Program-made: the position numbers and the translations under genes
Shown here: positions 12,201-28,454 of the stretch, one piece after another
Layout: the number at the start of each line of letters is the position of its first letter
How positions within the stretch are numbered: the first letter of the stretch is position 1
Notes under the pieces: generated by a model
What the model was told of the DNA's origin: nothing
Database searches by the model: none
The model's input: only the letters and a program-made list of their open reading frames with translations
NCBI GenBank assembly: GCA_002104945.1
Contig: MCFH01000002.1
Span: 744,001-808,000, forward strand
Length of the DNA stretch: 64,000 nucleotides
Source of the DNA: Piromyces finnis
Lineage: Eukaryota; Neocallimastigomycota; Neocallimastigomycetes; Neocallimastigales; Neocallimastigaceae
Direction of reading: 5' to 3'

Positions 12201-15200
12201 ATGCCAGAACCAAATTATCGTCATTTAAATGTTAATGACGCTCTCACATATTTAGAGCAGGTGAAGGCTCAATTTAAAGATCGTCCTGAAATCTATAATC
12301 GTTTTTTAGATATCATGAAGGATTTCAAAGCTCAGGAGTAAGTAATAAATTCACAAGATAAATAACTAATATACATTAATATATATATATATATTTAAAT
12401 TTAAATATATTTATAATTAATAATAATTATTTATTTCTGTTATAAACCCTTTTTAATAACACTTTTTTTTTTAATATTGAATAAATTATTTAAATATTAT
12501 AATTAATTAAATAATTAAAATAATATTAGTATTGATACACCAGGAGTTATCGATCGCGTATCAAATTTATTTAAAAACAATCCAAATTTAATAACAGGAT
12601 TTAATACATTCTTACCTCCTGGCTATAAAATTGAACCTACTAATAATCCCAACAATCCTGTTAGAGTAATTACTCCAAATATGAATCAAATGGAGATGAT
12701 GCAAAAACAAAATCAAATGCCTTCACATATGCAAAATCAAATGAAATATCATTCCCAACCTTCTTCCCATCAAAACATGTCTATTCATTCTCAAATACAA
12801 TCAATGCCTTCAATGCCTATGAGTAGTGGAGGTCCAGGTTCCCAACATATGATGTCAAAACCAATGTCAAATATGCAAAATAACAATAACAATAATAATA
12901 TTGGACATATGAATGATAATGGTCAAGGAATACCTCATAATAATCAACAATATCATCCTAATGGATATCAAAATCAAATGATGCAAGGTCAAAATAATAA
13001 TATGAAAAATAACTCATTGAATAATGGAAATATTCATAACAATCAAGATAATTCATATCAAACTATGATGCAATCTCCAATGATGAACCATGATTCAAAT
13101 CAAATCCAGCAACATAATCAGCCTATAAATAACATGCCAATGTCTCAACCATCACAGATGCCTCAAATGATGAATAATAATCAAAATCAATCACATCTCC
13201 AAATGCCATCAAATGGTCCAATTCCAATTCAACCTGCTCTTCCTGGTCAAAATAAAAGAAATCAAAATCAACCTATGCCAATAAATCAATCAAATATGAT
13301 GCCTCAGAATAACAACAATAATAACAACAACATAAATGGGCCAGTAATGAATAACAATAATATGAATAATAACAATTATAATAACAACAATAATAACAAT
13401 ATGAATAGCAACAACAACAACTATAATAATAACAACATGAATTTGAATAATATGAACAATATGGGTAATATGGGCAATATGAATAATATGGGAAATAATA
13501 TTAACAATATGAATAGTAATATGAATAATAATAATAATATGAACAATAACATGAGTAATAACATGAACAATAACATGAACAATAACATGAGTAATAGCAT
13601 GAATAACATGAATAATAATATGAATAATAGCAACAATAATAGCAATATGAATAATAATGTAAATAATAATATGAATAACATGAATAACATGAATAACATG
13701 AATAACATGAATAATATGAATAATATGAATAATATGAATAATATGAATAACATGAATAATATGAATAATATGAATAACGTTAATAACATAAATAATATGA
13801 ATAATATGAATAATATGAATAATATGAATAATATGAATAATATGAATAACATGAATAATATGAATAATATGAATAACATGAATAACATGAATAGTATGAA
13901 TAACATGAGTAATATGAATAATATGAATAATAATATGAATAATAATATGAATAACAATATGAACAACAATAATAATTCAAATTATAACAACAATAATAAT
14001 CAACCATCTAATCAAATAAATGTAAATAATAGACAAAACCAAAACCAACAAAATATGCCCCCAAAAGCACAAGATCAACAAATGAATCCACGTCATAAAG
14101 CCCCAGTTGAATTTAACCATGCAATTAATTATGTTAATAAAATTAAAATTCGTTTCAAAAACGAACCAGAAATTTATAAACAGTTTTTAGAAATATTACA
14201 AACTTATCAAAAGGAACAAAGACCAATTGGCGAGGTTTATTCTCAAGTTAAGATTTTATTTAAGAACGCCGAGGATTTGTTAGATGAATTTAAGCAATTT
14301 TTGCCTGATAATGGAAATAATACAATTATGGATACTAAACCGGCTATTAATAACCAAAATGATAACCAAATTAACAAGAAAATACCCGCACAATCCCAAA
14401 ACGCCAATAATATTCTTACAAAGAAATCAACAAAGAGGCAAAATTCAGTTGTTAATACTAATGGAAACGTTATTCCTTCACCACCATCTAAAAAAATGAG
14501 AATTTCTTTTGTTGAAGAAAATTCTGGAACCATTGAAGAATTAGAGTTTTTTGAAAAAGCTAGAAAAGTTATTGGCAATAAAGCAACTTATTATGAGTTT
14601 TTAAAAATTTTGAATTTATTTAGTCAAGATATTATTGATGCAAAAACATTGGTTGAAAGTGTAGAACCATTCTTAAATAGATCCCCAGAATTATTCCATT
14701 GGTTTAAATCATTTGTTAAATATGAAGAAGATGTTGAATGTAAGTAAATCAATATAATTATTATATAGTCATTTTTCATATTAATTAAATTATCAAAATA
14801 TATTTTAATTATTGTTGAATTTATTTATAAAATATATTAATATTACTTTGTCTCTTAATAATAAAATTATATTAGCTGAAATTGTTGCACCAAAATATAA
14901 TGATGTTGATTATACTCTTTGTTTAAGAGCTGGTCATAGTTATAGATTATTGCCATTAAGTCTTACTCATCCAAAGTGTTCAGGGAGAGATAAGCTTTGT
15001 TATGAAGTTTTAAATGATGAATATGTTTCTCATCCAATTTTTCTGAGTGAAGATGGAGGTTTTCAAGCACAGAAGAAAAATCCATTTGAGGATGCAATGC
15101 ATAGATGTGAAGATGAAAGATATGATTTTGATTATTATATTACTAATAATTTATTAGCCATTGCCCTTCTTGAATCAATCAACGCAAAAATAAATAAAAT

Positions 15201-17328
15201 GTCTAATGAAGAAAAAGCTAAATTTAAATTACCGCCAGATTTAGGAAGTAAATCTCCAAGTATTTATCAAAAAATGGTTAAAAAAATTTATGATAAAGAA
15301 AGAGGTGAAGAAGTTATATTGGCATTACAAAATAGTCCAGCGATTGCTGTTCCTGTTGTATTAAAAAGATTAAAGCAAAAGAATGAAGAATGGAAAAAAA
15401 CTAAAAAAGAATGGAGTAAAGTATGGAGAGAAATTCATAATAAAAACTTTTATAAATCATTAGATAATCGTTTCTTGTTAATTAAACAAACTGATAAAAA
15501 GAATATAGCAGTAAAATCATTAATCCATGATGTTGAAACATTACATGCTGAACAACTTAAAAAACGTGATAACAGTTCAACCTATCAATATAGTTTAGCT
15601 TTTAAAGATGCTACTATCTTTGGTGATATGAAAAAGATAATAAAATGCTATTTAAGACATTGTCATACTTTTAATGAATCAGATATTAAAAGAATTATTA
15701 AATTCCTTAATGAATTTATACCGAAATTCTTCCATATAAAAAATATTGAAGACGATGATGATTATGAAGAAGAAGAAGATGATGAAGATGAAGACGAAGA
15801 CGAAGAAGAAAAAATCGAAACAACTGACGAAAGTCATTCTACAGAAACTGTAACAGAAAATGATTTGAGTGACTCTAAGAATGAATCTATTAATAACAAA
15901 AGTAGTAATAATTTAAGAAAAAAAATATTAATGAAATCCCACGAAAATAATAAAATGGAATTAGATAATATATCAACTACTAATTCAACTATATCAGTAT
16001 TAGATAGTGGTGATAACGAAAATGAAACTGCTGATTCTGTTATTTCATCATTAGATACCCAAAAGTCAAAAATCAAATTAGATAATGCCGCATTGAAAAT
16101 ACGGACATGTAGACCTCTCTTTTTATTATTTGGTAATAATGTATTTTATTGCTTTTTCCGTTTATATCATAAACTTTATGAAAGACTTTCAAATCTTAAA
16201 ATAGCAGCTGAACGTATGGCTAAAGAGCCAGATCAATTAGATTTATTAAATCCAATTGCTGTTGAACTTGGTTTTATTAAAAAGGAAGTTGTTAAACAAA
16301 ATGCAGAGTTTTGTAGAAAAGGAAAATATACTGAATTAATAAAATTAATAAGACGCTTCTTTGAGGATACTCATGAAAACCAAGAATTTGAAGAAAAAGC
16401 AAGAATATTATTTATGGGAGAAGCCTACCAAATCTTTACAGTCGATAAAATTGTACAAGCAATTGCTAAGCAAATTCAAATTATTACTAATGATAATGTT
16501 TGTCAAGAATTAATAAAACTATATAATAAGGATTGTGAAAAGGATTTACATAGTCCACGCCGTGAAGCAATTTACAAACTTTCTGTTAAAACCTTTTTAC
16601 AAGATGAAAATTTATTTAAATTCGAATACAATAATTTGGAATACATTTTAACCATCCAATTAATTAGTAAAGAAGATTATTTAACAGACACTTCAGTATC
16701 ATCTGAAGAAAAATGGTCTGTTTATGTTGATCGTTATATGCAATTGGGTGCTACAGAGGGAATTCACATTAAACCAAATGAACCATTCCTTAGAAGGTAA
16801 AAATTATTAGTAGTATAAGTTTTAAATGTTTATGAATATATTTTTTATTAAAATATTTTTATATTATAATAATTAAAAAGAAATCTTCCTCAGGTTATAC
16901 CTGATGAACCTCCAACTAATTTAATTATGCATTCAGGATTAGAATTAAAAATTTGTGTTAATACTTATAAATTGTTCTTTGTCAATAATACTGAGGATTA
17001 TTTCAGAAGATGTAATGTTAAGATACCAGAAAAGCAATTAAAATTGATAAATAACAAGCGAAAGGAAAAATTTATTAAATGGTTTTCGAAAGTTAGAAAT
17101 GTAACTGAAGAAGAAGGAAAAAAGTTATTTGATGAAAATAAAGATAAAGATAATAAAATAAGTGAAAACACACCAGCCGAAACAAAAAATATAGAAACTT
17201 TAGAAGAAAATAAAACAACCCATAATAATAACATTAAATCCAATGATGCAACAATATCAAAATCAGATATTATTGCTTCCACAACTTCAATAACTCCAAA
17301 ACCAACAGAGCCAGTAAAAAATAATTAA
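12201..17328 (+). CDS. SIN3: SIN3 transcriptional corepressor scaffold
   Basis: Four exons, 12201-12337, 12530-14739, 14876-16796 and 16881-17328, encode 1571 aa. SIN3 is the scaffold of the nuclear Rpd3/HDAC corepressor. PAH1 is split by intron 1 (NVNDALTYLEQVK, then DTPGVIDRV and FNTFLPPGYKI; residues about 8-75). PAH2 lies at about 570-640 (FNHAINYVNKIKIRF, FLEILQTYQKEQ) and PAH3 at about 712-785 (FFEKARKVIG, FLKILNLFSQD). The HDAC-interaction region follows, with GHSYRLLP, SGRDKLCYEVLNDE, AMHRCEDERYDFD, PAIAVPVVLKRLKQK and WKKTKKEWSKVWRE. After an acidic insert comes the C-terminal Sin3 domain. Between PAH1 and PAH2 lie about 470 residues of Gln/Asn/Met low complexity, including a long NNM repeat. 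The start at 12201 gives the canonical short N terminus; the frame is open further 5' but only with low-complexity residues. Acceptors were chosen by homology and frame, the last one (16880, AAAAAG) over a nearby CAG. Confidence 0.95.
13320..13980 (+). repeat. Asn/Met coding minisatellite in SIN3 (ATGAATAAY)n
   Basis: About 660 bp of coding repeat. The core at about 13675-13950 is a tandem array of a 9-bp unit (ATG AAT AAY) giving more than 25 Asn-Asn-Met repeats, flanked by interrupted Asn tracts. The unit length keeps the SIN3 frame. The antisense strand is also open through it (13421-13969) as Leu/Phe/Ile/Met repeats, which is a by-product of the repeat and not a gene. Confidence 0.9.
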
Positions 17329-18913
17329 TAATTTATTTTTTTAATTTTTATTATCTTATATAAATTAATTAATATTCTATATTTTATTAAACATTAATTA
17401 GTCATTCTTTTTAAAAAACAATGTAATAATAAAATAATTTAAATTTAATAACTATATTAATATAAGAGTTATAACTATTTTTACATTTTTTAGTTTTCTA
17501 CTTTTTTTTATTATGATTTAAATCATTTTCTAATTTTTTATTTATTTATTATTACTTCAAATAATATGAGTATTTATGTTTCATTCTTTTTTTTTTTTTT
17601 TTTTTTTTTTATTCTTATACATATATTGTTGTTGTTGTTGTTGTTGGTATCATAGTTTTTTAATATTAATACAAGTTTAATGATTTTTATTATTATTATT
17701 ATTATAAAATGTAATATATTTTTTTTTTAAAAATTTTAAAAAAGAATTAAATAATTATAATGAAAGAAAAATAAAATATATAAAATTATAAAGGTTTAAA
17801 TTATTAATAAAATTCTAAAGTTCAAAAATATATTATTATAAGTAACTTGATAATATTATATGCTCACATCTCTTTTTTCTTTTAAGTATTATAATTGTTT
17901 TATTTTTATTTTTTGTTTTTTTTTTTTGTTTTTTTTTTTTGTTTTTTAAATATTGTCAGTTAAAATTACATTTGAAGGCCCTTTTATATATACATAAAAT
18001 CAAGTTATTTTTTTTTAAAAGAAACCAATAATTTAAATTAAAATAAATAGATATAAATTTAGAAAATAAAAAAATAAAAAATCTTTTCCTTTATTTTCTC
18101 TTTTTATTTTGTCTTAATATAAATAATTATGAAAATATCTAAAATATATTGCAATGAAATGATATAGTTTTTATTAATTGCTGATGAACATTCTTTTTTC
18201 TTTATCTATATTTATTATTAGATATTCAATTTCATCTACTAATATTATTATTTTTAAGTTTTTTGAAAAATTTTTTTATAAATAAAATAAAGAAAAATAA
18301 CCGATAAATGATCAACAGTATCTTATAAATCTTTTATTTAAAAAAGGATAAGGAAAAATTTAATATAAATACCAATTCTTTTTAATTCAATTTATCTATT
18401 TAGTTATTCTATTAATACTAATAAGACAGTTATACATTAAAATAATTTTAATATTTTAATCAAAGAAAAAAAAAAAAAGTATTATTTAAATCTTAAAATA
18501 AACCAAAGCTTAATTTTAAAAATTTTACTTTATAATAACTTTATATATTATATTTATCAAATCTATATAATCAATGTAGTATATATAATATGAAAAATGT
18601 ATATAATGTATATAATAATGGATTGTTATTATTATTATTTGTAGGTATTTGTATTTAAGATTTCATTTTATTTTTTTTTTTTATTTTTTTTATTTTTTTT
18701 TATTTTATTTTTTAGATTTCTTCATATAATATGGAGATACAAAATACTATTATTTAATTTCATTTTATAATAATTACTTTTATTATAGTTGAATTTTAAT
18801 GAAATAATAATATTATTGTTTTTATATATACATCTTTAATATTCTCTTCCAATTTTTTTTTTATTTATTTTATTTATTTTTATAGTTAATTAAAGAATTA
18901 GAATTTTATCAAA
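17329..18913. other. AT-rich intergenic spacer
   Basis: 1.6 kb between SIN3 and the RasGAP gene, both on the plus strand. It contains a T24 tract at 17587-17610, a short (TTG)n at about 17627-17646 and further T tracts at 17917-17943 and 18668-18710. There is no coding frame or structured RNA I can support. Confidence 0.65.
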
Positions 18914-21415
18914 ATGAGTATAAAAGTAACTGGGAATAGATTAAATAGACCTCGTATAACGGATAATAATAAACCATCAGAATATTATGAATTGAAACCT
19001 AAACTTAATATCGATCATAGATTAAAATTAAGAATATATGAAGCAAAAAACTTTTTTCATTGTAATAAAGCAGATTCATTTTGTGTTATTACAGCAAATT
19101 ATATTTCAGAAGATGGTAAAATAATTGAAAGGCCTTCGGTAAAAGTTAGTAAACCTCTAATTAGAAAAATGAGTAATGCTTTCAATTCTGGATCTGTAAG
19201 AAAGGGATCATATACATCTACATATATTGAAAAAAGTACATTGGAGATGATAGCTAATCAAAAGGAGAAAAAAGAAAAATTAAAAGGAATTCAATTTGAG
19301 ACAAAAATACAACCATGTAATTCTAATCCATTTTGGGGAGAATATTTTGAAATAATATTAGAAAAAAATTTTTACAGTGTTAAAAGTACTTATTATTTTT
19401 CTTTATTTCAAATTCTTTTTTTTTTTTTTTATTATATAAAGTAATATACAGAATTAATATATATATATATATATTTAAAAAAAAATAACTAATTAGCAAT
19501 TTCCTTTTTTTAAATTACTATATATGTTAAAATGAAATTATATGATATATAGTTGAACTATTTTTAAAAAATGCAATATTAAATTTTCCAGTAGGAGAAA
19601 TTTATTTATATAAACGTGATTTGGAATCAAAACATTTAGGTGAAGTTATATGTGCTTGGAAACCATTAAATTCAAAAAATGTTACCATGAAAAAAGAAAT
19701 CAACGATAATGGATATTCACATATTTTTGAAGCAATTAATGAAGATGATAGAATATATGACTGTATTGTATGTGAGAATATTATTATGGATGAAGGATTA
19801 AAATGTACTCATTGTCATATTACAACACATATTAAATGTAGCCAGAGTCTTTGTAATTGTGAAGCATGTGGTTCACTTCGAATTGAATATAGATATATTG
19901 ACTTTCCTATTCTAGTAAATATATTATTTTTAAAAATAAAAAATAAAATCTTCAAAAAAGATTTTCTATCTTATTAAATATGTAAATTTTAATACTTTTA
20001 TAAATATATATATATTATTGGCGTATAACTTTTCGAAACATATATAAACCAAAAACATCAAATGATTAAATAGCCATTAAAAAATTATCATACTCTGCAA
20101 GACTTAATAGTTGATGAAAAAATGAATATTGTTAATTTGATATCAAAGTCATGTGATACAAAGGATGAGGCAGCAAGAGAAATAGTTTCCATATTAAATG
20201 AAGGAAATCTTGTAATACCATTCTTATCATATCAATGTAAAATGGAGATATCAAATACAAAAGTAAGTTATTTATTGATTATATATAAATTTATATTATT
20301 GAACCTTCAATTATTATTATTATTATTGTTAATTTAATATTTTTATTATATAAATATTATATCATTAGACTCATGAAACTCTATTTCGAGGAAGTTCATT
20401 TTGTACAAAGGGTGTAGATTATTATATGAAAATTATTTGCAAAGATTATCTCGAAGAGACTATAGGGGCAATTATTAAAAGAATAGTAAAACAGCATAAA
20501 GATTGTGAGATAGATCCTTCAAAACTTTTAAATGAAAGTGGTGAATATATATTAAATGCAGAAGAAGTACCAGAAGAAAATATTGAAAATTTAAAAGGTA
20601 TATATGTTAAATAAATATATATACCTTTTTTTTTTTTTTTTTTTTAGATATAGAAATATATTTTAAAATAATAATAAAGTTAATTTTTAATTGATTAATT
20701 GATATATAATATTCTGTTTTCTCTATTTTATTGTTAAATAGAATATTCAAGAATAATTCTTGATTCAATATTTGAAAATTCTACAAAGTTTCCGGAAGAA
20801 TTAGAAGAATTATTTAGTAACATACAGGAATATGCAATAGAACAGTTTCCAGATGTTAAAGATATTCGTTATAGTGCAATTAGCGCATTTATATTTTTAA
20901 GATTATTTTCACCTGCAATTTTAAATCCACAATTATTTGGCTTAATAGATGAAATTTTAAAAACGAGAGAAGTTAGAACATTAACATTAATTTCTAAATT
21001 CGTTCAACAAACTGCTAATTTAGTTGAGAGTAAAAATTCTAAAGAAGAGTACATGAATGTATTAAATGATTTAATAAAAGAATATATACCACAAATTAAA
21101 AAATATATTGATTCAATAACACGGATTCAGCATAGGTCAAATATAAAACCGAAAAAGATATTTTTTGGTATATTTAAAAAGAAAGAGAATGAAATTGGAA
21201 AATTTGAAGATAAACAAAAAGTTCAGGATGAATTAGCAAAGCGATTTTCTTCGTTACATAGAATTATTAATAGAAATTTAATAAATATTAGAGATGAAGT
21301 TAATAAAAATAATATTCGGGAAGAAAAGAAAGCATTTAATGAATTGAAAATAATCATAGAAAAATTAAATGATAAAGCCAATATACCTAATAACTCTATA
21401 AATAAAATTGTTTAA
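18914..21415 (+). CDS. C2/C1 RasGAP protein
   Basis: Five exons, 18914-19385, 19553-19914, 20074-20262, 20369-20597 and 20742-21415, encode 641 aa. A C2 domain begins at about residue 30 (LKLRIYEAKNFF, NPFWGEYFEIILE). An atypical C1-like zinc finger (HIF, then C-x2-C-x10-C-x2-C-x4-H-x2-C) lies within it at about 225-265, just before the last C2 strand SLRIEYRY. The RasGAP domain follows directly after ILPLKNYHTLQDLI: arginine finger R348 in THETLFRGSS, and the signature FLRLFSPAILNPQLFGL at about 468. RasGAPs speed GTP hydrolysis by Ras at membranes, and C2 and C1 domains usually direct lipid binding. The last 120 residues are a basic helical tail. Exon 1 could also end at 19376 in the same phase; 19385 is preferred because it keeps the C2 strand SVKIELF. 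Confidence 0.85.
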
Positions 21416-21696
21416 TTTAATATTTATTTTAAAAATATACCAGTTAACTATATATTACATAAAATAATTTTTTTTAAATTTATTTTAATAGTATCTCTTA
21501 ACATTAAAGAATATGTATTTATATAATATTAATATTAAATTCAAAATTAATAGTTTTCTTTCTTTTTTTTTTTTTTAATAATTTCTTTATATTTTTACTT
21601 AATATATTCAATAATTAATAATTTAATATATTGTCACAATAATATATTATGAATTAGAGAATGTGATTCAATATTTTTTTTATTAAATAAATTTTT

Positions 21697-21748
<52 letters not shown>

Positions 21749-21959
21749 TTAAAAATATAATATCAATTAAAAAAGCAATAATAGCATAAATATAATTATA
21801 TATATATTCTATCGAAAATAATTAAAAATGTAAACATTTATAATATAAATTAAAAAGTTAAATTTATATATAATAAAAAAAAAAAATTCTAATTATTAAT
21901 ATATATTTTTTATAATCAAATTATCAAATTTAGTAATCAATTTTTATATTGAAAAAAAG
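21416..21959. other. intergenic spacer with T46 tract
   Basis: The 544-bp spacer contains a pure T run at 21699-21744 and is otherwise A/T sequence. No gene seen. Confidence 0.7.
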
Positions 21960-22669
21960 ATGGCTCAAAGATTTAAACCATTTATCTCAAGAAACATAGG
22001 AAAAATAACTTTAGCAGCATTTTTAACTGGTACAGTTATATCACAACAACAATGCCAAAGAAGGATAAGAGAGATTAAAAAAAAGAGGAAGAATATTGGA
22101 GAGGTGAAGTTGAAGAGCTTATTCATGATGCGGAACATAGAGGTAGAATGGATGAATTAAGACGCATGACTGAATATATGGTTACACCAAATTCAAATAC
22201 GAAAGACGGTTCCATGAAAGGTTCAAGAGCTGATAATAAACCAAAGTTAATCACAAATATACAAATTCCTAAAAAGGAAGAAAAAACTTCAATATTATTT
22301 AAAAAATCAATAGATAATACTGAAAACAAAGTAGAACAACCAGTTGATGAAAGTTTGGATAAAATGGAAAAAGCTATGGATAATTTAGAAAATAAAATGA
22401 AGATTTCAGCATTTAATTTGACAAATAAATCAAATAAAACAATGGATGAAAAATCAGAAATTACTATTGCTGAACAAACACTTTCAAAAGATGCCATTTC
22501 AAATGATATAGTAATAACAAATAAAGAAATACCACAAACAAAGCAACAAAGCAAAGGCTGGTTTGGATGGTTTAAATCAAATAATAAATCTGTTGAACCA
22601 GAAAAACAAATAAAAATTGAAATTTCAACTGAAAACCCAATTGAAACAATTAAAACTGAAGAAAAATAA
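21960..22669 (+). CDS. unknown membrane-anchored coiled-coil protein, frame split at an A8 tract
   Basis: Two overlapping frames appear to form one protein. Frame A starts at ATG 21960: a basic N terminus and one hydrophobic segment (about residues 14-29), then QRRIREIKKK. Frame B, open through 22669, continues the same helix as EEEYWRGEVEELIHDAEHRGRMDELRR. They join at the A8 run 22077-22084, which reads A_AAA_AAG in frame A; a -1 shift there, or one extra A, gives about 236 aa. Unshifted, translation stops at 22160 after 66 residues. The second half is Lys/Glu/Asn-rich with a WFGWF motif near the end. The start looks like an organellar or membrane anchor, but there is no family match. The break could be an assembly indel, a polymorphism, transcriptional slippage or ribosomal frameshifting. 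No GT..AG intron of plausible size explains it. Confidence 0.55.
22077..22085 (+). promoter_or_regulatory. A8G candidate -1 slippery site
   Basis: In the upstream frame the sequence reads A AAA AAG at 22079-22085, which has the X_XXY_YYZ form. Slipping back one base continues as GAG GAA GAA TAT TGG in the long downstream frame. I see no strong downstream hairpin, so a simple homopolymer indel is equally possible. Confidence 0.35.
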
Positions 22670-23429
22670 AATTAATCATTTATAAAGAGTAAATTATATT
22701 TATAATTCTATAATAATCATGAGAAAAATAAAAGTGTATATAACTTAGTATTATTGTGGATATTTATATTTCTATCTTTTAAATTGAATTTACTTAATAT
22801 ATTTTTTTCACAAATAAAATCAAAATAAATCAAATCTAAAAATATAAAATAAACATAAATCATCAATCAATAAATAAATAATTAATTAAAAAATAAATAA
22901 ATTAAAAAATAAACAAATAAAAAAATAAAGTAAAATAATATAAATAACAGAGTATATATCATTTCCCTTTCTTGAAATGTATATATTTTAATATATAAAT
23001 TAGATTTAAAAAAAAAAAAAAAATTAAAATTAAGTAATCTTTTCAATGATATAGTTACTTTAAAAATTTTCAAAAACATCAAATAAAAAAATTATATTCA
23101 AAAGAATAGGATTTTACTAATATAACCATAATTCAATTAACTCTTTAATACTTTTATTTGATTAAGGAAACTTTTTACTTAAAAAAAAAAAAAAAAACTC
23201 AACATAATAGAAGTATTATATTAATATATAGTGTAAATACTTAGTGAAAAACTAAGAATAATATTAAGATGGTATTATAAGTATTTAATTAATATAAAAA
23301 CTTTTTTAAAATCATTAATATTTTATATATACACTTTAGAATAGAAAAATTTTTAATTTTTATTTAAATAATTAATATAGATAGTTAATATTTATTTTAT
23401 TATAGAAAATAACAAATGAATATGAAGTT
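22670..23429. other. AT-rich spacer between convergent genes
   Basis: 760 bp between the 3' ends of the split plus-strand gene and INTS6 on the minus strand. It is A/T sequence with no coding frame beyond low complexity. Confidence 0.65.

Positions 23430-28454
<5,025 letters not shown>

Noticed and set aside
13421-13969. 182-aa antisense Leu/Phe/Ile/Met repeat frame
   Set aside because: Shadow of the SIN3 Asn/Met minisatellite read from the other strand.
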